Below, piece after piece: positions 58,676 through 64,000 of a DNA stretch of 64,000 nucleotides. The position numbers and the translations under genes are program-made. Source of the DNA: Clostridiales bacterium (lineage in GTDB: Bacteria > Bacillota > DSM-16504 > Desulfitibacterales > JAICDB01); NCBI GenBank assembly GCA_020063565.1, contig JAICDB010000009.1, forward strand, positions 1 through 64,000, given 5' to 3'. The notes beneath the pieces were generated by a model that saw only the letters and a list, made by a program, of their open reading frames with translations, was not told where the DNA came from and made no database searches. The stretch's first letter is position 1. Each line of letters opens with the position of its first letter.

Positions 58676-59413
58676 ATGGTAACAATAGATGCAAAAGGAG
58701 TTTATTATAAGGAGCTAAATGAAAAGGTTAAAGAAGCAATTTCTTCGGGTGCAGAGCATATAGAACTTATCAATGTTAACGGCCAGAGATATATTGGAGA
58801 CGGTATTTCCGCCAGCGCTAAAATAACCATTCATGGAATACCGGGCAACGATATGGCAGCCTTTATGAACGGTCCTACAATTGAAGTCTTTGGGAACGGG
58901 CAGGATGCCGTGGGAAATACAATGAACTCCGGTACAATTGTTATTCACGGCAATGCCGGCGATGTTACGGGTTATGCAATGCGCGGAGGAGAAATATTTA
59001 TAAAGGGAAATGTAGGCTACCGCGTAGGTATCCATATGAAAGCGTATCAGGATAAGGTTCCGGTGATGGTCATTGGCGGAAAAGCGGGCGATTTCTTTGC
59101 AGAATACATGGCAGGCGGAAAAATCATTCTCCTGGGATTGGGTTGTGAAGGAGAATCTGTAGTGGGAAGATACTGCGCTACAGGTTTACATGGAGGAACT
59201 TTATATATTAGAAATAACTTTGAAGAACGTTACTTCGGGAAGGAAGTTCAAAGAGATGAATTAACTATGGAAGATAAGGAATTTTTAAAGTCTTATTTAA
59301 CAAGGTTTAGTGATTACTTTGGTTATGATAAGCAAGAGATTTTAGGTTTGGACTTTATAAAGTTTGTCCCCGTAGGCAGCAGACCTTACGGAAATATGTA
59401 TGCAAAATGGTAG
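58676..59413 (+). CDS. Glutamate synthase GXGXG (beta-helix) subunit
   Basis: A 245-residue right-handed beta-helix protein equal to the C-terminal domain of GltB, with Gly-rich repeats (GNTMNSGTIVIHGNAGDVTG; YAMRGGEIFIKGNVGYRVGI; AEYMAGGKIILLGLG). It is also related to the formylmethanofuran dehydrogenase C fold. It directly abuts the preceding gene and ends the operon. Confidence 0.9.
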   Translation: MVTIDAKGVYYKELNEKVKEAISSGAEHIELINVNGQRYIGDGISASAKITIHGIPGNDMAAFMNGPTIEVFGNGQDAVGNTMNSGTIVIHGNAGDVTGYAMRGGEIFIKGNVGYRVGIHMKAYQDKVPVMVIGGKAGDFFAEYMAGGKIILLGLGCEGESVVGRYCATGLHGGTLYIRNNFEERYFGKEVQRDELTMEDKEFLKSYLTRFSDYFGYDKQEILGLDFIKFVPVGSRPYGNMYAKW

Positions 59414-59446
59414 GAAGTAGCCGGCCTTAAATTTATCTTGATTGAT

Positions 59447-59484
59447 AAAGAGGAAACACCGGATTATTAGGGTTTCCTCTTTGT
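59447..59484 (+). terminator. Terminator of the glutamate synthase operon
   Basis: AAAGAGGAAAC pairs with GTTTCCTCTTT, then GTTTA. Confidence 0.88.
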
Positions 59485-59530
59485 TTACATATAAATGACG
59501 TATCATTACTTAAATTATGACAAATAGATT

Positions 59531-59662
59531 TTATGATTCTTTCATGCATATCATAGAGACACTGTGAGAAACTGCATGTGAATCAGTGTTAGTTGCTGCA
59601 AAAGCTGATATTGCTGTCAAAAGCACCAAAGCGACAATAAATAACAATCTAAAAAGCTTCAT
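59531..59662 (-). CDS. Small secreted peptide, unknown function
   Basis: A 43-residue frame on the minus strand: a textbook signal peptide (MKLFRLLFIVALVLLTAISA, ending FAA) followed by the mature part TNTDSHAVSHSVSMICMKES. AAAGGGGAGATTTATAA precedes the ATG. The short mature part with one Cys recalls secreted signalling or Phr-type peptides, but no partner gene is seen. Confidence 0.6.
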   Translation of the reverse strand: MKLFRLLFIVALVLLTAISAFAATNTDSHAVSHSVSMICMKES

Positions 59663-59840
59663 TTATAAATCTCCCCTTTATTTTTTTCACCCTAAAGTCG
59701 TACGAAGACACTAAAAAGTTCCCTATTTTTCTAATTTTTCAACAATCAATAATGCATTATGAAATTTCAGGGCCTGTAAGCGAAGATGAAATTATTAAGA
59801 TTGCTAAATTTATGTGTTATTCTCACTCCAGACGCGAAAC

Positions 59841-59870
59841 TTGTTTAAACTAAGAAAAATATGGTAAAAT
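59841..59870 (+). promoter_or_regulatory. Promoter of the structured RNA/peptide locus
   Basis: TTGTTT and an extended -10 TGGTAAAAT (TAAAAT at 59865-59870) with an 18-base spacer. Confidence 0.7.
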
Positions 59871-59878
59871 CTTATTCA

Positions 59879-60000
59879 GGAAGGTGCTGAGGGTAAATCC
59901 TCACCGGTCTTCCCTCCTTACATGGGCTGTGGGGCAGTGCAGTGCCCGGGCTAAGAAGGGGTTATGCCCGTGGTGAAATCCATGTAAGGGGGGTGGTACG
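59879..60000 (+). ncRNA. Structured 5' leader with buried Shine-Dalgarno
   Basis: A GGAAG..CTTCC hairpin comes first. Then CCCTCCTTACATGG pairs over 14 bases with CCATGTAAGGGGGG, which contains the Shine-Dalgarno of the following peptide. Inside lie two hairpins, GGGCA-GTGCAG-TGCCC and GGGC..GCCC, giving a multi-branch fold. This resembles translation-silenced type I toxin mRNAs, or an unknown riboswitch. Confidence 0.65.
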
Positions 60001-60147
60001 TTGAACGTCATAACATCTTTGGTTAGTACGTTCCTTGGTACACTTCTAGCTGCTCTTTCGCTGGAGTGGTTAAGGACAGAAAATGGTATAAAAAATGAGA
60101 AGCGGTTCCCCAATAACCGCTCCTCATTCTTCGTTCTCGACCAGTAG
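60001..60147 (+). CDS. Short hydrophobic peptide, possible type I toxin (Fst/Ldr-like)
   Basis: A 48-residue frame from TTG 60001 after GTAAGGGGGGTGGTACG. It has one membrane-spanning stretch (VITSLVSTFLGTLLAALSLE), then WLR and a charged tail. The helix with a central Gly and a following Trp-Leu recalls the Fst/Ldr toxin family, but the match is loose and the tail is longer. The antisense terminator lies inside its 3' end. Confidence 0.5.
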   Translation: MNVITSLVSTFLGTLLAALSLEWLRTENGIKNEKRFPNNRSSFFVLDQ

Positions 60148-60184
60148 CTAAGTTTTTAGCTCGGGGCTGCATTGCCCCACCTTC
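60088..60184 (-). ncRNA. Convergent antisense RNA (candidate antitoxin)
   Basis: On the minus strand TTGTAT (60220-60215), 18 bases, TAAAAT (60196-60191) form a promoter. The RNA has a GGGGC-AATGCA-GCCCC hairpin, an AGCTAA..TTAGCT hairpin and a terminator (60128-60094) with T6. It is complementary to the last 60 bases of the peptide frame. Its first hairpin resembles one in the sense leader, and both loops carry the self-complementary UGCA. Confidence 0.6.
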
Positions 60185-60325
60185 CTCTATATTTTAAACT
60201 ATTTATAAACTTTTATACAACAATTTGTACATCATTTAATGTATTAATAACTTTCTTTATCTTCATAATACAATATATGTATTGTTATTGTCAATTATTA
60301 AACGGATATCATACATTATATAGTT

Positions 60326-60379
60326 GGGGACATTCCTGGCTTAAAAGAATATTCCAGGTCTCAGCAGGTGTGTGTCCCC
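60326..60379 (+). other. Palindromic leader before the MBL-fold gene
   Basis: GGGGACA (60326-60332) pairs with TGTCCCC (60373-60379) and CCTGG with CCAGG inside. It lies 38 bases before the gene start; purpose unknown. Confidence 0.4.
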
Positions 60380-60416
60380 TTACCTTATTAAATTACATTC
60401 TAAGGAGTATTTTCAG

Positions 60417-61307
60417 ATGGAACTACAACAACTGAAGGACAATATCTATTACATACCTAACCGTACAAATATCGGAGTTATCAGAAATGATGAAAAGGTT
60501 ATTTTGATTGACAGCGGTATTGACGACGATACGGGGAGAAAGATACTGCGGACATTACAAAAAAATGATCTGTACCCGGTTGCCATAATAAATACTCATT
60601 CCCATGCTGACCATATTGGTGGCAACTCCTATATTCAAAAAAAGACAGGCTGCAAAATATATACTTCCCCGATTGAAGACAGCATTACCATGTGTCCTTA
60701 TCTGGAACCGCTTTATCTTTTTTCGGGAGCAACTCCGATAGCTGACTTACAAAACAAGTTTTTAATGGCCAAGCCATCGAAGGTGGATTATACTGTAAAA
60801 AATAATCAAAAAATAACTGTTGCGGGAATAGAAATAACTGTTATTCCTCTCCCCGGGCATTCGCCTAATCAAATAGGAATCGTTGTTGATGATATTTGCT
60901 TTTGTGCAGATGCGGTTCTTGAGAAGGAAGTTTTTGCAAAGCATAAAATACCCTTTAACATAGACATCGCTAAACAAAGGGTAACTTTACAATTATTAAG
61001 TGAAAGCAGTTACAGTTATTTTGTTCCTTCCCACGCAGCCCCGCTAAAAGATATTTCTCAGCTTACAAATCCTTATCTGGAAGTGCTGGATGAAATAGAT
61101 AATATTATCTTACAAGTTTTAACCGGTGAAAAAACAACTGAAGAAATTATTAAAAAATTACTGGATAATTATAATGTTACTATAACCAGAACGGGGCAGT
61201 ATTACCTGTTTAAAACAATTACTATGGCTCATCTCAGTTCATTATCTGAGGGAGGGAAAGTAACAGTTATTATTAAAGACAATATACTGTACTGGAAAAG
61301 AATATAA
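60417..61307 (+). CDS. Metallo-beta-lactamase-fold hydrolase
   Basis: A 296-residue protein with the metal site NTHSHADHIGGN (HxHxDH), PLPGHSPNQIGIV and FVPSHAAPL, and a C-terminal region that is a winged-helix-like extension (LTGEKTTEEIIKKLLDNYNV). The family includes glyoxalase II and many thioester hydrolases; the substrate is unknown. ATG 60417 has CTAAGGAGTATTTTCAG. An in-frame start at 60372 lies in the palindrome and is unlikely. Confidence 0.88.
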   Translation: MELQQLKDNIYYIPNRTNIGVIRNDEKVILIDSGIDDDTGRKILRTLQKNDLYPVAIINTHSHADHIGGNSYIQKKTGCKIYTSPIEDSITMCPYLEPLYLFSGATPIADLQNKFLMAKPSKVDYTVKNNQKITVAGIEITVIPLPGHSPNQIGIVVDDICFCADAVLEKEVFAKHKIPFNIDIAKQRVTLQLLSESSYSYFVPSHAAPLKDISQLTNPYLEVLDEIDNIILQVLTGEKTTEEIIKKLLDNYNVTITRTGQYYLFKTITMAHLSSLSEGGKVTVIIKDNILYWKRI

Positions 61308-61343
61308 TGATATGTATTATAAAGATGATTCCGGGTACCAAAA

Positions 61344-61376
61344 TATAAGCGCGGGACTGTAGCCCGCGCTTATAAA
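61344..61376 (+). terminator. Terminator
   Basis: TATAAGCGCGGG-ACTGTAG-CCCGCGCTTATA, followed by a weak T tract. Confidence 0.8.
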
Positions 61377-61582
61377 TTTATTAATTAGCCTGTTGGATTT
61401 TGTCCATTAAATAATTCCTTGTTATAAATAATTATTTGTTACTCATTTAATAAATTCACTGTTAAACAAAAAAATAACAAGAAAATTTTTCAAAATATGA
61501 TATAAATCATTGTCTTTAAATGAAAGAATGTTAAAATTGCAGCAAGAAGAAAATATTTAAGAGTAAAAAAGGACTGATTAAC

Positions 61583-62482
61583 ATGAAAATCACAATGACC
61601 AACTTAAGGAAAATGATGGAAGCTGAAGGCTATATTACCAGTGGTGAAATTATCACCACAGTTTTTCTTGCCCTGAAACTTAAAAAACCCCTTCTGGTAA
61701 CAGGACCTCCCGGCGTGGGAAAAACAGAACTCGCCAAGGTTTTGGCCGCGATTTTCAATACGGAGCTAATAAGACTGCAGTGCTATGAAGGCTTAGATGA
61801 AAATAAAGCGCTCTATGAGTGGAATTATCAGAAGCAGCTTTTGCAGATTCAACTCAGCAATGTGCAAAATCAAGATATTAGCCTTCAAAAAGACCTGTTT
61901 TCTTCGGAATATTTGCTGGATAGGCCTCTTTTAAAGGCGCTGAGAAGTGAAGAACAAGCGGTTCTCTTGATTGATGAAATCGATAAAACCGATGAAGAGT
62001 TTGAAGCATTTCTTTTTGAAGTCTTATCCGATTTTCAAGTTTCTATCCCGGAGTATGGGACCGTGAAGGCCTGTAAGGTTCCGGTGGTCATTTTGACAAG
62101 TAACGGGGAAAGGGAGCTGTCTGATGGATTAAAAAGACGTTGTGCCTTTCTAAATATCGGTTATCCAAGTGTTGAAAAGGAAGCTAAAATAATAAGCGCT
62201 AAAGTACCTGGCATAAGTCAAAAGCTTGCAATGCAAGTTGCTGCTGCTGTCCATGTTTTAAGGAAGGAACTGGAGGTCAAAAAGCAGCCTGCAATTTCAG
62301 AAAGTATTGACTGGGCCAGAGCTTTAATGGCACTAGGACATGAGGAATTGAATCCGTCAGCTATAAACTCTACAACGGGAATGTTATATAAAAATCAGGA
62401 AGACATAGCAAAGTTTAAGGAAGAGATGGGAGCAGAAAAATTACTTAGCAAAACTCACACACAATGTAAATGCTGCGGGTGA
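61583..62482 (+). CDS. MoxR-family AAA+ ATPase
   Basis: A 299-residue ATPase: LLVTGPPGVGKTELAKVLAA (Walker A), AVLLIDEIDKTDEEFEAFLF (Walker B), VVILTSNGERELSDGLKRRC (sensor 1 and Arg finger). MoxR ATPases act with VWA-domain proteins as chaperones for metalloenzymes, and the partner follows directly. It has no strong ribosome site (AAAAAAGGACTGATTAAC). Confidence 0.9.
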   Translation: MKITMTNLRKMMEAEGYITSGEIITTVFLALKLKKPLLVTGPPGVGKTELAKVLAAIFNTELIRLQCYEGLDENKALYEWNYQKQLLQIQLSNVQNQDISLQKDLFSSEYLLDRPLLKALRSEEQAVLLIDEIDKTDEEFEAFLFEVLSDFQVSIPEYGTVKACKVPVVILTSNGERELSDGLKRRCAFLNIGYPSVEKEAKIISAKVPGISQKLAMQVAAAVHVLRKELEVKKQPAISESIDWARALMALGHEELNPSAINSTTGMLYKNQEDIAKFKEEMGAEKLLSKTHTQCKCCG

Positions 62483-62487
62483 AAAAA

Positions 62488-63807
62488 ATGGAAAAAGGCT
62501 TAGTTAAATTTATTAACCTTTTACGCACTTTAGGAATAAGGGTTAGTACTGCCGAAGCAATGGATGCATTAGAGGCATTGCAGTATGTTAATGTTATGGA
62601 TAAAAATTCTGTGCGTGTGGCCCTGCAAAGCATGCTTGTCAAGGAAGAGGATAAAATTCCGGTTTTTGAGGCTGCCTTTGAAACCTTCTTTGTAACTCCG
62701 GAGAGGAAACAGGAGCAGCAGCAAAATCTCCAAAATGAAAAAGATAAACAGCAACTGTTGCTGGCAGAAGCTGAAGAAGATCTTACCTTTCAGGATAGCA
62801 CATTGGAGCTTGAACAAGAGGAGAAACTCCTCTATTCCGAATTGGACGAAAAAAGAAAGGAAAAATTACAGGAGTTTTTACAAAAAAGCAGCCAGGCGAG
62901 CCATCATAATCCTGAAAAGTTTAAATCCGTTCTGGAAAATTTGGTTAAACAACATCTCAAGTACTGGAAAAATACTAAGGAGTATGTAGCGCCGCTGCCG
63001 GTTGAGGAAACAGGAAACCCGGAATTGGATGCCTCTTTAGCTGAACTTAATAATCTTGATCCGGAGAAAAAAAAGCTCTTATATCAAGATATGCAATCAA
63101 TAGCAGAGGAAGAATTGCCTTTAGCCAGAAAAATAATGAAGCAATTTTCTAAAAAGCTTGCCTCCAGGATATCAAGAAACTATCACAGGAGCAAAAAAAG
63201 AAGGCAAATAGATTTTAGAGGCACCATTAGGAAAAATATAAGTTATGGAGGAACTCCTTTAAAGCTCCAGTATCGCTCAAAAAGAATAAAAAAAACCCAG
63301 CTTGTGCTTCTTTGTGATGTATCAGGGTCCATGAACCGTTATTCCTCATTTGTGACGAGTTTTGTGTACAGCCTGGCAAGTGTTTTAAAAAGAATTGATA
63401 CGTTTCTTTTTTCAGAGAACCTGGAAAAACTGGAAATTGGCTCTCTTCCTCAAGATAATTATGAAGATGCGGTTTTTAAAATGATGGAAAACAGTAAAGT
63501 TTGGGGAGAGGGAACAAATATTAATAAAGCTTTGAAACAACTCCTTAAAAATTATTCCGAAGTGTTAACCAGAAAAACAATATTTATTATCGTCAGCGAT
63601 ACAAAAACATTAGCGGTGGAAGAAGCGGCAAAAAAACTTCAAAAAATACGCGGTCGGGTCAAGGAAGTAATTTTCTTAAATACCCTCCCCAAGGAAGAAT
63701 GGCAGGGGAAACATACTGTAGAAATATTGAAAAAGAGCAGCACGATGTACCCGTGCCATACCATTGCCGATTTGAAAAATCTGAGTTCCATCTGGTTAAC
63801 TAAATAG
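62488..63807 (+). CDS. VWA-domain CoxE-like protein
   Basis: A protein of about 439 residues with an N-terminal helical region (VKFINLLRTLGIRVSTAEAM), a Glu/Gln-rich middle and a C-terminal von Willebrand A domain with the MIDAS LVLLCDVSGSMNRYSSFVTS. CoxE-type proteins assist Cu or Mo metal-centre insertion in CO-dehydrogenase-type enzymes, but they also occur elsewhere. ATG 62488 is suggested; ATG 62470 and GTG 62479 are in frame and overlap the ATPase gene. Confidence 0.88.
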   Translation: MEKGLVKFINLLRTLGIRVSTAEAMDALEALQYVNVMDKNSVRVALQSMLVKEEDKIPVFEAAFETFFVTPERKQEQQQNLQNEKDKQQLLLAEAEEDLTFQDSTLELEQEEKLLYSELDEKRKEKLQEFLQKSSQASHHNPEKFKSVLENLVKQHLKYWKNTKEYVAPLPVEETGNPELDASLAELNNLDPEKKKLLYQDMQSIAEEELPLARKIMKQFSKKLASRISRNYHRSKKRRQIDFRGTIRKNISYGGTPLKLQYRSKRIKKTQLVLLCDVSGSMNRYSSFVTSFVYSLASVLKRIDTFLFSENLEKLEIGSLPQDNYEDAVFKMMENSKVWGEGTNINKALKQLLKNYSEVLTRKTIFIIVSDTKTLAVEEAAKKLQKIRGRVKEVIFLNTLPKEEWQGKHTVEILKKSSTMYPCHTIADLKNLSSIWLTK

Positions 63808-63850
63808 CGAACTTAACATAAATCGAATTTATAGTTTGGGGTGGATAAAA

Positions 63851-64000
63851 TTGAATATAGTAGTAGGGATTACGGGAGCAAGCGGTGCCATTTATGGAAT
63901 CAGACTTCTTGAAATCTTGAGTGAAAAAAAACATAAGATAGATCTTGTAGTAAGCCCTTGGGCTAAAAAGACTATTCAATTTGAAACCGATTATTCCCTG
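63851..64000 (+). CDS. ubiX: Flavin prenyltransferase UbiX, N-terminal part
   Basis: UbiX prenylates FMN to make the prFMN cofactor for UbiD-type decarboxylases. The 50 residues in the window have IVVGITGASGAIYGIRLLEI (FMN-binding signature) and VVSPWAKKTIQFET. The TTG start follows TTTGGGGTGGATAAAA. The gene is cut by the window end. The next gene is often ubiD. Confidence 0.9.
   Translation, partial: MNIVVGITGASGAIYGIRLLEILSEKKHKIDLVVSPWAKKTIQFETDYSL

Noticed and set aside
59753-59854. A 33-codon frame (MHYEISGPVSEDE...) before the RNA locus
   Set aside because: It lacks a ribosome site and overlaps the promoter at 59841; it could be a fragment of a lost gene but this cannot be supported.
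59901-60113. A 70-codon minus-strand frame across the structured RNA locus
   Set aside because: It has no ribosome site and reads the antisense of RNA hairpins; its codons look like chance.
60172-60435. An 87-codon plus-strand frame before the MBL gene
   Set aside because: It covers the antisense promoter and the palindrome, overlaps the MBL start and has no resemblance or ribosome site.

Overview
The window comes from a low-GC, endospore-forming, anaerobic Firmicute of the Clostridia/Peptococcaceae type. The evidence is sporulation genes (pdaB, the sigma-G inhibitor gin, yabG, a SleB-type hydrolase, a SPOCS/LysM coat-type protein, Spo0E-like peptides, Spo0A boxes), anaerobic redox genes (FixABCX-type bifurcating flavoprotein, FeoAB, a hydrogenase-like H2-sensor regulator, a split archaeal-type glutamate synthase) and Bacillus-like gene order. 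No CRISPR array, insertion sequence, prophage or tRNA gene was seen.

Layout. 1-9.5 kb: the end of a 5S rRNA, a small beta-carbonic-anhydrase-like gene, and an aroF-trpEGDCFBA operon behind a tryptophan (UGG) T-box leader with two antiterminator/terminator modules, then pdaB. 9.7-29.8 kb: the conserved block gin - Orn/Lys/Arg decarboxylase - tmk - holB - ricT - yabA - tRNA methyltransferase - rsmI - abrB - metG - tatD - (feoAB) - two 3D-domain proteins - rsmA - ykuK-like - yabG - veg, as around abrB/metS in Bacillus. 29.9-40 kb: an accessory island in place of the expected sspF/ispE/purR segment. It holds tiny Leu-rich proteins with repeated LLLLLFD motifs, helical proteins, an S1-like and an S8 protease without signal peptides, a glycosyltransferase, a CAP protein and a triple-SPOCS/LysM protein, which suggests a spore-envelope locus (inference).

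40-43.4 kb: a sigma-54 activator fused to a [FeFe]-hydrogenase-like sensor, followed by palindromic candidate enhancer sites and a well-matched -24/-12 promoter in front of an orphan 68-residue gene. 43.5-50 kb: etfB-etfA-fixC-fixX, a Spo0E-like gene with Spo0A boxes, lgt and a phenylacetate-CoA ligase. 50-59.4 kb: nitrogen assimilation, with an FMN glutamate-synthase-like gene, glnA and a five-gene split glutamate synthase operon. Each of these three units has a leader with an AxxGxx hexaloop hairpin overlapping a terminator, the signature of ANTAR-protein antitermination; none of the genes in the window is an ANTAR regulator.

59.4-64 kb: a small secreted peptide, a compact locus resembling a type I toxin-antitoxin (structured mRNA with a buried Shine-Dalgarno, short hydrophobic peptide, convergent antisense RNA), a metallo-beta-lactamase-fold protein, a MoxR ATPase/VWA pair, and the start of ubiX.

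Two dispersed families of palindromic repeats with variable inserts lie between genes. The first often sits directly before the ribosome binding site of the next gene. Several leaders (trp, metG, veg, pdaB, glnA, both glutamate synthase units) carry riboregulatory structures, so RNA-level control is a theme of this window.
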